64,000 nucleotides of DNA, from assembly GCA_033239525.1 (NCBI GenBank), contig BSYO01000003.1, positions 2,226,001 through 2,290,000 on the forward strand, in the 5' to 3' direction. The notes beneath the pieces were generated by a model that searched no databases, was not told where the DNA came from, and was given only the letters and a program-made list of their open reading frames with translations. Both the position numbers and the translations under genes were made by a program. Below, piece by piece: positions 47,859 through 60,420 of the stretch; the stretch's first letter is position 1; the number at the start of each line of letters is the position of its first letter. Source of the DNA: Nepenthes gracilis. Its lineage: Eukaryota > Streptophyta > Magnoliopsida > Caryophyllales > Nepenthaceae.

Positions 47859-50800
47859 CTGTTTTGACAACATAGCACATCAGATAATGATGACAAGCTA
47901 AGAAAATATCACCAATTATATGGTTTAAAATGTTAAGGAATACTGTAAGTACCAAACAGTGAGGCCCCTCCGCCCCCTTCCCTCAAGCAAACGATCAAAA
48001 CCCAAAAAACTTCTGTTAAATTTACCAAGTCTGCATGTAAGTAAAGAAAAAGGCTATCGTCACACACCTCTTACAATGGAAACACTCTTTAAAAAAACTC
48101 AATAGTGAATTCACAAATGCAGATAGGACATCATACAGTGGGAAGTTGCGATATTATGTCAGAGAACCTTTAGCTGCCACATAATCTACAGAAGAGTATG
48201 AAGGAGAATACATATAGAACCTTCAACTGAATCCCATATCACAACACATTCAAATACACTACAACAATCAAATCATAAATGCTTTATACAAAAGGATTAA
48301 AGTCAGAGAAAATCACTTTCCCAAAAGGGTAGATAGTGAGTAAAGAAAATTGGCATGCAAATCTTTGTCAAGCAAAGGGATTAGAGAGGCAAAATGAAAC
48401 AAAATTACAATATTAATTCCCTTTAATTACAATATTGATTCTCTTAAATTACACCACAGAGAAATACAATAAGCCACCAGCAGGTGTAAGTACCAAGTCT
48501 TCTCTGATACAAATAAAAGAATTTGGTTGAACATATGAAATGACTATTCACATTCCTTTCAACCAAAAATGTTGTGAAATAGTTCATTCTTATTCTCTTC
48601 CTTGTTGACAAAAGGGAAGACACTGAGAGAATAAGTACACTAAACCAACCTGAATTTGGATTCTGTGAAGCATGGCTACATGATACACTTTGAAATATGA
48701 ATGTAGCTTCAAGCCCACTGAACCCAACTAATAATTCGTTCCAGATTGAGATCAGAATGGAGAAATATTTATTAATATTTTTCTCAGTATGAAAACATAA
48801 TGAAATGCAAAATAAACTTTTCCATTATAGATGCACATAACCCTCATCCATTGGATATCTTTGCAACACAAGTACAGCCCTTTAACACAGAAGATGAAAG
48901 TGATAATTCATAAAAATAACATAACTAAGACCACTCACTTGGATTTAACTGCACATTCACTAAGAGAACATTTTGTAAAACACAGTTCTCTCCCTTAAAA
49001 ATTAGCATCATGGATGAAAATATCGGTATTGATATCATTCACTGCCATATCAGCTCCAGCCATATTGGGCCAGACACATCAGTTTTGGCCATGTAGGATA
49101 CAATTTTTGTTGAAAATTGGTGCCCGAAAAGAAAATATTGTCCGACAACAGTCAATATATCAGCCAAAGTCAGGCAATATCGAGAATATATAGCAAAAAC
49201 AGCAATCTCTTGGGATGTAGGAACTGGATGTTTCAACAGGGAATTTCTTCTAACATTGGGCTAATAGGAAGGATTTTCTGCTATTAGAAAGACAGTCATA
49301 AATATTCTGCTGGGTCTTGTTACTAACAACTAGTGAACACTAGTGAATGCGAAGATGGGAAGTTTTTTAAAAGGACCCAATTTCAGATCATTTATAATTG
49401 TTACATTGTATTGGGAAGGGCAATAATACATTTCAATGCAGCATGGAAACAGCCTGTTTAAAAAGATTCTTCAAAAGACAAAAAAAATATTTATGAGCTG
49501 TGATAAGCACCTTAAGCATCCTTATCTAGTTTCCCTTTGTAGTGACTTCCCACAGGGAAAAGACAATTTTTGCTTCCACTTTGTCTCCAACAAATTATAG
49601 TAGTGACACCATGCTAAGCACGTAAATTTAATTTTTGACAATAACCTTCCAGTTCCTTTAATAACCAGAGATGAGAAATAAGAGAAATTTCTAAAGCTCC
49701 GTCCAACATGTGTGGGAGCCTAAATAATTCCCCCAATAGTAAATGCACTAGAAAGAAAGTTCAACTTGAAAATGTATTCTCCCAAACAATACAAAGGTAG
49801 TAAATTTATCACTACCAGCTATTCAAACTGGTAACTTCGACCAATGAAAAATGGAGTTTAAACTTAAATTATGATAACCAATTCTCAGCATTTCATGCCG
49901 CCACCAATGTAAGAGACATTGCACTCAGAAAGTAATAGTCCAAAACCCTACCACACATACCCTCAAGCTCCAAGTCCATTACAGAAATGAAGATTCTTCC
50001 AAAGAGTTGCTTAAGACAAATTGCACAAACAATAAGGAAGAGAAACACTAACAATCCTTTGAGAACCAAAATGTAAGGAACACACAATACAGTAGGAAAA
50101 AAAAGGACACCAACAATCTATAGCAGTTCAGTAGTGTAACTAGCAGAAAATTTCCCATAACTAACAACAGAGAGCAATTGTATAAAATGTTAACAACCAA
50201 CTACCCAAAAAACTTGTGTTGGGTGTAAAGCCATTAAGAAATTTATACTCCGACAAGCGCCTTAGACAAATACTTTTTTGGGCACAATAAAGCATGAACT
50301 GAGCACACACTCCTCCATACCTTATGTTCAAATATTATTTCAGAAAATGGTTTCCAAAAATCAAACTCACGGCTACTTAGTCAAAAAAGCTCTAAAATGG
50401 ATGTCAGAGAACCAACACAGCCAAAAGCCCCATATAGTTTCAAGAGTTAACATAAAACAACTAGAGGAAGACATGGGAAGAGCTGGTTAATAACCACCAG
50501 CCAATAAAAAATAAAAAATCACATATGAAAATAAGCCACTTCAGCTTTCGTCAAACAATAAGAAAACAGAGCTCCAACTCCAATACCCAACGATCCACAT
50601 TTTATGTTGCTGCCAAGATAAGAGACTGATGTTGGAAGCAGAGCGGAAACCCTAAGCCTTCAAGCCACACATGTAACAAACTTTGGCCAAATGAATTACC
50701 TACTTAAAAGTCACATTCATTGAAAATTGTGAGAAATATTAGAGAGATACCCTTATTTATTTTTTTTACAGGCCCACTAATATTGATGGATAGAATGTCA

Positions 50801-51329
50801 CAGCTACAGAGGGGCTAACAGGTGGCTCTATAACAAAGCAAAACAAATTAACCATTGATAATGAAGCTCTAAAGAAATTGACCAGTTCACCATGCTACCC
50901 ACGGGGAAGATGTAACCAACCTTATCCTCCACAGAAAAAAGTTGTTTCTATTGTCTACATACATTACCCTATGAGAAGCAACCTTAATTTTGCACAACAG
51001 CTCATCCACTATGAACAGAAAATTACTAAAAGATTAAGGGACCCCCACTACCTAAGCATCTCCGTAATGCTACTAGCAAAAACCCTAGAATTGCATAAAC
51101 AAGAGAAAAGCAAATACTCCAAAAAGTGACTAAGTATAGAAAACAGTGATTTTTAAGCTGAAAATAGCTAGAAAAAATTACCTGAGATGAAGAGGGGGGA
51201 AAAAGCATGAACTAAAGAATTGAAACTTCAAAGCAACTCAAACAGCTTATGCTAGTGGAAACACAACATAATAACAAACACACATGCAAGTAGAGGAGAG
51301 ATATAGAGAGAAGAACCCTAAATTCTTAC
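47859..51329. other. SSP4 leader intron, nothing recognised
   Basis: About 3.5 kb between the presumed non-coding exon and the first coding exon. No long open frame, LTR pair or SINE was recognised in it. Confidence 0.45.
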
Positions 51330-51480
51330 CAGTAAAAATGAAGAGCTGTGGTTCTTCCCTCCGAAGACGGCAGAGAGACACTGAGAGAGGGAAAATGAAA
51401 AATCCTGGGGAATCGGGAATTTGCACATTTGGTCCGAAGAAAGAGAGAGAGATGAACGAGAAATTAGTATAAAATTTTCA
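51330..51480 (-). other. Likely SSP4 non-coding first exon
   Basis: On the minus strand a CT-rich leader ends at ACTG|GTAAGAAT (last exon base 51330), a strong donor. It contains an ATG at 51428-51426 whose frame runs open to the donor. The upstream end is a guess; sequence above 51500 is GC-richer and promoter-like. The leader intron to 47859 is about 3.5 kb, with nothing recognised in it. Confidence 0.55.
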
Positions 51481-52198
51481 AAATCGGTAGCATGATTTCC
51501 CTGAATTTTATGACTTTTGTCTTCATTGCCCACTGTTATTCTGACACTCGCGGATGGGCGCGTGCGAAACTAAGGCACTCGCTGGGTTATGTTGACAGCT
51601 GGCTTACGGGCAAAGTGAGATGAGATCTCGTCTTCCCTGCGGCAACGGTGAAGATTGATTGATGCCCTACCCCACTTGTAACGACCAAAAAGACATACGA
51701 CGCCGTATCGCCATCCCCCGTCAGGTAATTCAAATTATTTCCCTCTCTCTTCTCTTTTACGACATTTTTTTAAATTTGAAAGGTTTTATCTCTTAAAAAA
51801 TATAAATAGTTTTTATTTTAAATTTTTATTTTTAAATAAATAATTTCAATTTGATTATCTTAAAATAATTAATTTTTAAAAATATATTTATAATTTTAAA
51901 TTATAATTATTTATTTAAAAGTTTATAATTAATATTAAAAGAATAAACTTATTTATGATTGGGTCATTTTATTACTTGTTATGTTATTTTAGTTGATGAG
52001 CTGCCAGCCTCTGCGTCTTGTCTCGTTTGATTCGTCGTTTTCTTCCGTTATAAATTACAATGGCTTTGAATTTGAAAATTCAATTTGTCTCCTACTTAAA
52101 CCGGGAATATATATAATAAAATAAAAAAAACTTTTAATTTTGTTTTAAATCTCAATAAAGTATTAAAATATAATGAATACGTGCGAAAAATATTAACA
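51481..52198. other. SSP4 upstream region
   Basis: 51500-51740 is relatively GC-rich and is the likely promoter of the minus-strand SSP4 gene. 51740-52198 is AT-rich with nothing recognisable. Confidence 0.4.
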
Positions 52199-52706
52199 GT
52201 ACGTTTGGTTGTTTGGAATGAAATAAGATGGTAATAAAATAATTATTTCAGGGAATTGAATAGGATATAAATAGAATTAAAATTTTTATTATCATATTTA
52301 GTTATTGAAATAAAATAATATAAAAATTAATATTTTATTATTTGATTTATTTAATAGTACGAGGAATAAGATAAAAATAGTAATAATAATAATAATATAA
52401 AATAACAATAATACTTATACATAATAATAATATTATTATTATGTAATAATAATATCTAATAATATATAATAACAAAATAATAATTAAATATAATAATAAT
52501 AAAAATAAAATAATAATACCTAATAATAATAATTTGTAAAAATTATTATTTTCACATATGTGGAAACAATAATTTTTATATAAACGGTAGAAATTAATAT
52601 TCCCACATTTATGAAAATAATAATTCTTAAAAAATATTTATTTTCGGTTAAATTTGTAACCAAACGAATAAATTTCTATTCCCATATTATTTCTTCCAAC
52701 TAAATA
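52199..52706. mobile_element. MITE-like element with (AAT)n core, copy 2 (inverted)
   Basis: Starts ACGTTTGGTTGTTTGGAATG and continues with a segment matching the reverse complement of 4840-4909 (AATAATTATTTCAGGGAATTG against AATAGTTATTTTAGGGAAT). It has an (AAT)n core at about 52381-52545 and ends ATTTCTATTCCCATATTATT...CCAACTAAATA. It is the same family as 4159-4909 in the other orientation, with a shorter core. Confidence 0.65.
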
Positions 52707-53190
52707 TAAGGTAATAATTTAGCTTTTTGTACTGTGTTTCTTAGCAACATAACAAGAAAATTTGATAATAAAATTTAACAAAAGATTACATAAATTATTT
52801 TTAAAGCAATAAAATTTTAAGAAATCTATAATATTTTTTCAATTGAATCGATATTTGGGAAGTGCTCCATCGCTCCTCCTAACCATCGCATGGTCATCAC
52901 AAGATGGATGTGTAATGACTTTTAAATCCTTTAAATCTAATAGTCCACATTTTATATCTAAAAAAGTTAAAAATTCATATTAATAATTGTTTTATTATTT
53001 TTTATAATATTTAAATATTAAAATACTCATATCATAACAAAATAATATAAAAAATATAACTCCTTATATATTTTTTATTTTCTAATATATGTAAAATTTT
53101 GACCATTGAATTATTATTCAAGAGCTCATACTAGACAAAAAATAGTCTCTTTTGCACTTCTTATATAAGCTTCCTAAATACATATAATAA
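52707..53190. other. AT-rich spacer
   Basis: AT-rich sequence between the MITE and the LTR fragment. Nothing recognised. Confidence 0.5.
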
Positions 53191-54000
53191 TGTATTGTGA
53201 ATCCAAATTTCAAACAGATTTGTGTTAAAAAGCTTGTTTAACTTCGGTTTTGTTCATTGAGTTTGGATTCTATACACCACAACTTAAAATTGAAAGTCAA
53301 GTTATCGAAAATATTTCGACGCTCAAATTAGCAAGTAGCCTTCAAATGAAAGAAAATAGATACAATGATATGCAATATAAATGCTAGCAGAGTGTTTATG
53401 GGGATGGGATTGTTTTCGTAGGCAGAGAGGCTTTTGGTGCTTGTATGAAGTAAGATCTCTAAGTATTGAATTCGTTGGAAACTAGTAGTAGAGAGAAAGT
53501 GCGTTGAGATCCTCGAGAGACTGAGAGCTTGAGGGCTTTGTAGTTGCTTTGGAACTTTTTGTGTGTAAGAGAGAGCATACATTTGAGGGGTGCCTCCATG
53601 ACCTTTTATAACCATGGCCCTAGGCTGCCCTCATTGTGTAAAGGAGCTTGATACTCGCACTCTGTTAGGGATCGTTACATTTTCTGATGTAGGCATGAGC
53701 GCCTTTATGGCTGTAATGGTCCAAGAGACTGATTTCCTTCCTTCTTCACTTCATAACCGTTAGGGTTTTGGGCAGGTAAGGCGTGGATTCTGACGCATTA
53801 CTCTAGGGAAACACTTTGATTCTGGAGATGGTTGTTACAATGAGTATTACCTTCTTTAGAAATGCAAAAAATCAGGTTAGGCAACCGTTATGACTTAAAA
53901 ATAGACACATCGGCAAATCTGGGTTTGAGTCACGTGTTTTCTGGGCTTCGGTCGGTCTACTTGCCGCTCTCCAATCAACAGAATCGTTGACCGTCCTAAG
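53191..54000 (-). mobile_element. Truncated LTR of the Tat-type family
   Basis: Matches 58578-59440 in order: TG start, ATCCAAATTT(C/T)(A/G)AACAGATT, GAGTTTGGAT, ACACCACAAC, ATCGAAAATATTTCGACG(C/T)TCAAATTAG, TAGCCTT, TGACCTTTTATA and a final TC(A/G)GTC...GTTGACC. Only about the first 0.8 kb of the roughly 1.8 kb LTR remains. It has the same orientation as the full element to the right. Confidence 0.75.
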
Positions 54001-54154
54001 CCCTTATAATATTCCGGATCTCATTTGAATTATTTTAATATTAATTATAATTTTGGGTATTTCGGACGTGGTGAAAGTAAATTAAAATATTATAAAATTT
54101 TCGAGAATTTGAGGTGCGGAGTGGCCTTTAGTGTGCCCATAATGTTGTCCGGAT

Positions 54155-55325
54155 TACAAAATAAAAGATTTAAAAATAAAATAAATTTATATATATAATA
54201 ATAATAATTATTATAATAATAATAATATAAAATTTTAGAAAAGAATAAAAAATCCAATTAAAATCTAAAATGGGAATTTTCTATATATCTAGTCGGGGAT
54301 TAAGGGAGGAAATTAGGGGCTAACAAATTTAATTGTAAGAAGAAGAAAATAAGAAGGAGAAAACAACCCAATCAAAACCACTACCTCCACAAACGACGCA
54401 GCGACCTTGGTGGGGCCGAGGCGATTGTGGGTGCATTGGGTTGGATGAGGCCACCAATCAACTTGATTTCTTTCTTTCCAAGAGCATCGATCCTCCACCA
54501 CCATCTCTTTTGTGGGTGGTATTACTCATTCTTGATACAAAATCTATATCTATTGGTGGCCATTCGATATCATATATGAGAACGCATGTGTATTAAATTA
54601 ATCGGGAAAAAATTAGTAAAGCGGAGAAGAATGGAGGAGAGAGGAGATGTGCGCGATGGCTAAGAGGGAGAGCTCGTCATGTGGGATTCTAAATTAGGGA
54701 GACGGCTAATGAATGCGGCGATGCGGTGTAATTTTAGAATGCCCGATTCTGATGTGCGCCAAGAGGAAGCTTGCGCATTGAGGAGAGAGAAGGGCTTATA
54801 CGAGGCAAGGCGGGAGAGAGAGAACAAATCGGGTGCTGGGACATCATTTCTTGTTTCTAATATAAATGCAAGACAAGTGATTTTAGAGTTATTATTTTTT
54901 AATTTTAAAATATTTTGACTAATCGGAAGATTTTAAAGAATATGAGAAATTTTTATATAATAAAATTTATCAATTTTATCATGCATGTATATTTTATCGA
55001 ATTGTGTTTGGTTTTGTACCGAATTTATGATTTGGAGGGATTTTGAAAACCCGAAATAATATTTTATACATTTATTTGTTCATTTTGTTTTGGAATCATT
55101 ATTGTTTTAAATTTATTTATTATAATGTATTCCGAGTCATTATATTTATCCGAGGCATGGGTTTTTGTGGCGCCAAACATATATTATATCAGGGGAGGAT
55201 ATGTCCAACGAGGACATATATGATTTTTACATCTCATTGATAGGAAGGTTGAGGCCACATAAAATTATAAACATTTTATTATTTGTAATTATTACCGCCC
55301 CCTTGTTATGTATTTAATTGAGAAC
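54155..55325. repeat. Long direct repeat, copy 1
   Basis: Paired with 56963-58035. Shared landmarks in order: CTATATATCTAGTC, CAACCCAATCAAAACCACTA, GCCACCAATCAACTTGATT, GATCCTCCACCACCATC, CGCCAAGAGGAAGCTTGCGC, TTTATTATAATGTATT and CATAAAATTATAAACATTTT. Copy 1 is longer and GC-richer. No coding recognised. Confidence 0.8.
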
Positions 55326-56379
55326 CATCGTAGGGAATTGACGGAAAACTAATATAAGACGTCCTAATATATAACTAAAACTTGAGGTTACACCCAAAGT
55401 CATGGTGGTAAAACATACCGAGCAAGTTCTTAATCTATGGGAGATAGAGTACATGGATGGCCTCGAGCCACTTGCCCTATTTATGAATATCGTAGAGTTC
55501 GGGACGAGGGTAACACTTCCTCAAGTTGGTATCATTAATATTTGGTTCTCCGATTTCGTGCATGCTTTGTGTATTTGTATGTGGTGCGTGGAGGACGATT
55601 TGAGATACGTGGTCTGGCCTCCCAAGCATGGGCGATAGGAATGTCTAAGACGGCCGATGTGATAAATTCGGAACATGTTTTGATTTATGTTTTAGTTTAA
55701 CGGTCTTCTCTCTTGATTTTTCATCATGAGTTTTTATCCATAAATTTGGTATGTGTCCCACGCGGATGTGATGATGGTCGCGATTATGTAATGTGACATC
55801 GTATCATATGATATGATAAAAAAAGGATTTTTTACCGGATCGTGATTTATATGATTTTGTCCCGGAGGACGAGTTAATATGAACGCGATTTAGCACGAGA
55901 CATCTCCTCGATTTTTTGGATTTCACGGACATGGTATTTTATTTTACGTGATTACTATGCGATATCTCTGTTCCTGATTTATGAGTACTGTTTTATACGA
56001 TTATAGATGCTTGCTGAGCTCTAGGCTCACGTTTTCATGTTTTATCTCTTCAGACTAGTGGCATGAATACGCTTGCAGGAGCTCGGATGTGATCGGACTC
56101 GGATATTTCTTTTGGCGAGTGGAGATGTTATATTTGGTATATTTTTGGTCTCGATGATATGTTATGGTTATTATTTATGACCGGATGATGGCCTTGATCA
56201 TTGTATGTAAAATATTGAAGTTATAGTATTATGTGGATGAGTTGTTGTAAATTGGATACCTTCCTTGCGATCATGGTTAGCGTGTCATGTATTATGTTTG
56301 TTAGGATTCTTATCCAACGAGATCTTGTGCGGGTTTTATTTATATTGGGTCCTCTGTGTGTATGATTGTCACCCGGATT
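55326..56379. other. Spacer between long direct repeats
   Basis: Contains GATGCTTGCTGAGCTCTAGG, then GCTCACGTTTTCATGTTTTA and a CTTCAGA...TTGCAGGAG segment at about 56008-56085. This is reminiscent of Tekay/Del-type gypsy LTRs but not enough to name it. A short ORF at 55402-55638 has no recognised family. Confidence 0.3.
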
Positions 56380-56816
56380 GGGTTATTATGGTTGATGAAA
56401 ATATTATTATTGATTTTATGATACGTGAATATTGTGTGTTCTGGAGTCGACCTTATGGGCCTCAAGGTTTTCTCTTAGCGAACCCCCACAAAGGCTCGCG
56501 GGACGCGTCTCCCCGAGTGGCGCGGCGGCGGCACGGCGTGGTGAGATATTGTCCTCATGCACTGCTTGGAATGTAAGGTCCCACATTGGATTGGGAGAGG
56601 GGAAAGTGTATCCTTATAAAGGGCATGGACACCTCCCCCTTATAAACGTGTTTTGGAGGTGGCAGGTCTGCAAGAATAAAAAAACCGGAGCTGTAGGCTT
56701 GGAGATGCGTGAAACTCTCCTGCATCTCATTGCGAGGCTCTTGGAGACATTGAAGTTCTCCCGAGCCAAAGCGGACAATATCTACATGCGGATGTGCCGG
56801 GGACGTTACAGCCCTA
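56380..56816 (+). mobile_element. Dispersed plant repeat ending in GGACAATATC...TTACA
   Basis: Contains AAGGTCCCACATTGGATTGG, GAGAGGGGAAAGTGTATCC, TTATAAAGGGCATGGACACC and GCGGACAATATCTACATGCG, then GGGACGTTACA. I recall the same order (CCCACATYGG, GAGRGGRAA, CTTATAAGGG, GGACAATATCTGCTAGCGG, TTACA) from a widespread, probably LTR-derived repeat in eudicot genomes. It lies between the two long direct repeats. Borders are approximate. Confidence 0.5.
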
Positions 56817-56962
56817 GTGGACCGTCCTAATATTGGACATTCATTAGCTTATTAGCCTTTCGTTTAGTCAACGGAAGCGTTGACCGTCCAGATATAAATG
56901 GGCCGCGTGAGAATTTGGGTCGTTTTCTCCTTTGTAGGTCAGCCCATTACTGATATACCCAT

Positions 56963-58035
56963 CACAAAATAAGAGATAAAAATATAAATTTACTCAGAAA
57001 TTTTAACCAATCAACGCCAGTGCTTTTTTTTCTAATATTGATTAATTTTTCTCCAATTATAAATCCAATTAAATCATCTAAAATAGGATTTTTCTATATA
57101 TCTAGTCTTAATTAATCACTAATTACTTCTAACAAATTTAATTATCATGTTAGTAAATAATTATGGAAAACAACCCAATCAAAACCACTACCTCCACAAA
57201 TTGGACCGCCGATGGGGGCCTTCCACTCATAACCATTATCCAAGGCCACCAATCAACTTGATTCTCTCTCTTCCCTACGTCGATCCTCCACCACCATCCT
57301 CTTTTGTCCCAACTACTGGGTTATTAATCATTCTTATATAAAATCAAAATCTATTTGAAGCAGCATATAAGAGAACGTATGTGTATTAAATTAATTTAAA
57401 AAAATTACAGAAAGGCACACGATGGACGCTTGATTGTTACATGTGCGCCGATTCTAGATTAGAGAGCACCTAATAAACATTCGAGAGATACACCAGTGTA
57501 ATTTTCAGAATGCCCAACACCTGATGCGCGCCAAGAGGAAGCTTGCGCATTGATTACAGTAGGCTTATACCCAACAAGTGCTCGGACATTGTTTCTAATG
57601 TAAATGTATTTGACGCGATTTTAGGGTTATTATTTTATAATTTTAAAATATTGGACACTGACATTGTGAGAAAGAATATGAGAAATAGAAATAAAATAGA
57701 GAAGATAAAGGTTGGAGCATTCAAATAAGTTTCGAATTGTGTTTCAATTTCTACCGAACTTGGATACGCTATTCTTAAAATTAGGAATAACGTTTTATCG
57801 GTCTTATTTATTCATTTTCGTCTTATACTCATTATTGTTTTAATTTATTTATTATAATGTATTGTGTCATTATATTTATTAGGGTTTATGTAACTGAACA
57901 TATATTATATAGTGGATATTTTGAACGTATAATCTCATAATTTTTTTCTCTCATTGATAATGAGGATTCCCTACATAAAATTATAAACATTTTATTATTT
58001 ATAATTATTACTCACTTGTTATATATTGTCAATTA
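56963..58035. repeat. Long direct repeat, copy 2
   Basis: About 100 bp shorter than copy 1 at 54155-55325 through scattered deletions, with the same ordered landmarks. Just before it, about 56865-56900 (AGTCAACGGAAGCGTTGACCG) resembles the Tat LTR sequence that also precedes copy 1. The duplicated unit may therefore start inside that LTR. Confidence 0.75.
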
Positions 58036-58577
58036 TTTTCTCACAATTTGAATAAGTGTCACAATTTCTAATACTAAAAACCTTCATTTTCGAATTTGCA
58101 TCATACAAAATCAGTAGCCTGAGCAAAAGACTTACTCTGATAATTTAAGTAGGGCAAAAGCCCAATTTACGAATTCGTAGAGGCGACGAAAAGGGGAGAG
58201 GGAAGCCGAAGGGCATGACTGGGAGAAGGATGACCTTTGGCGGAGGCTTGGTGGTGGCGGAGGCGCTAGTTGAGGGGCTTGTTCTTTTCTTCTTTCCCCC
58301 CCCCCAACCAAAGAAAAATTGATAAAATATGGTTTTTCTGGATAAGTATGATTAGATATTTGAATCAATTTAAATTTTCCTCATATTAGATTTTTAATAA
58401 TTGTTACATGAATAAATTTGAGTAATAGAAAATGGTTTGCAAATTAATAATAAAAAAAACTTAAAATGTATTCACTAAGATATTAAAAAAAAAAGGATTT
58501 TTATCCAAGTGACTGCACATTTTAATCCAATTCAAACAACGTAAAGTTAATGAACAATTGTCAATCATATAATTTGA
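58036..58577. other. Flank of the Tat-type element
   Basis: A short AT-rich segment with a run of C near 58297-58305. The minus-strand frame at 58132-58368 is Pro/Ser-rich low complexity. Nothing else recognised. Confidence 0.45.
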
Positions 58578-60370
58578 TGTGTCTTGGATCCAAATTTTGA
58601 ACAGATTTGGGTCAAGTAGATCGTTTGAGTCTGTTTTTGTCCGCCGAGTTTGGATCCTTCACACCACAACCAAGAACAAGAGGTCAGGCATCGCGGAATG
58701 TTATTCCATCGAAAATATTTCGACGTTCAAATTAGTAAATAGCCTTTCAGTTTGGAAGGTAAAAGTAATGAAAGCGATGAAAATGCGAAGAGTGCTGAGA
58801 TGGGTGTGTGCTCTCATTGTGAAAGGCTTTGAGGCCCATGAAAAGCGTAAACCCTAGGTATTGTGTTCACTGGGAACGTAATAGAGAGAGTGAGGATTGT
58901 GCTCCAAAAGGCGTGAAAGCTTTGCAGAAGATGGCTTCTCGTGGACAAGTTGGAATAACTGAGGGCATAAGATCGTTGGGGTATGCAAGTGTTTGTGAGT
59001 GAATTCAAGCATGTGTCTCTGAAAAGCCTCCCCTTGGAGTGAAGACTTCGTGACCTTTTATAGGCGTTGCCTTGGGCAACCTTCCTTGTACGGAAGGGCT
59101 TGATTCCCATACTCTATTGGGATTGCTTCCTCTTTTAGAGCTTGGATGACCAGAATGGTCGCCGCCTTGATTGCTCTTCTTTACTGCGTTTTTAAATCAA
59201 GTAGGTTAGTAGCATATGACAAAGAGAGAGGATTTTGGCGCCTTCCTTTAGGGATGCATGTTGGATAACTTGATGGCGAGTTCTTTGAATGGATTGCCTT
59301 ACGTGAGGAGCGCGTAATCGGGGAGAAGACAGATTCTCGGGTTATGCATGCACGCGTGGGCCAAGTTGAGCTTGGGTCACGTTAAGCTTGGTCTTCAAGT
59401 GATCAAGATTTCGGTCAATAGAAGTGTTGACCTTCTTGGAAGTTGGCCATCCAAGTTATTCGTCCTGATTTCTCCGTCATCTTCGGCTTCCAACAGGTCA
59501 ACGCCGGCGTTACCGTCTTGGCGAAATCCGGTATGAACGATTCTCGGGGCCATCACTAATTTCCGGGGCCAGCCTATTCTTGGTGTACCCACATCGGCCT
59601 TGAATCTTTGGTGGCACGGGACTTTGGCCCATTACGAGTTGGCCACTCGCATATGCTACTGGCACGGTGACGGGAGGGGGTCAACATTAGTCTGTGCATC
59701 GCCAGGCTGGTGGACCCCAATTTTTCGGTGGAGTATCTTGACCGAGTTAACCGGTCTGCTAGTGTCGTGAGAGTCTTGTAGGGTAGGCTCGGAGTGGTCG
59801 AGGGCCGCTACCGCCTCCTTCTGGGAGCCCTGTGCCACCATAGCTTATGTACTCATCGTTTTTGTAATTGCTGTAATTATGAGTGAACATAATCAATGAA
59901 ACGACTATTTTATTGACATTATGTGTCTTTGCCTTTTTCGTTATTTTTAATCCCTTGTTGTTGAGTCGTCTGACCAACTTTGTGTACGCAAGCTGGCCAT
60001 CCACCTAACTTGAGACCTGTTTGGTGCTTTCTGAAGAATTTGAGCCCTTGAGAAGACTTTAGGGTTAATCTGGATGTCGTGCCAAGCCTGATCTATACTC
60101 GTGTGGAAGTAAAGGCTTAGTGGCGCTGGCCTATTATGAACCTACTGAACAACATTTGGGTACGTTGCCCGTAGGATACTGTCCTCCATTGTTGCGCTCT
60201 TTTCTCTTGTTGCAGCGCTCAAACTAACCCCTCATAACTATGACGCAAGCATCGCTAGGTTCTAAAACGACATGACTTGAAATGACGTAACCCTTTGATT
60301 CGTGTGTTATTCTTTTAGGCAGGAACTCTGGTTTGTAAATTGGCTAGGGTTCTGGGGTTTTGCCTCAACA
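58578..60370 (-). repeat. 3' LTR of a Tat-type Ty3-gypsy element
   Basis: On the minus strand it begins TGTTGAGGCAAAAC (60370) directly after a polypurine tract and ends CCAAGACACA (58578), about 1793 bp with TG...CA ends. A truncated relative lies at 53191-54000. The partner 5' LTR should lie beyond the right edge of the window. Confidence 0.75.
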
Positions 60371-60381
60371 GTTTTCCCCTT
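60371..60381 (-). other. Polypurine tract
   Basis: Minus strand AAGGGGAAAAC abuts the LTR start TGTTGAGG. It primes plus-strand DNA synthesis in LTR retroelements and fixes the element's orientation. Confidence 0.8.
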
Positions 60382-60420
60382 GAATCTTGCTCTTGAGCCA
60401 TTCTCCCTTCTTGACCTGCC

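Noticed and set aside
59656..60004. Minus-strand ORFs in the Tat LTR
   Set aside because: Within LTR sequence; no conserved domain and overlapping frames.
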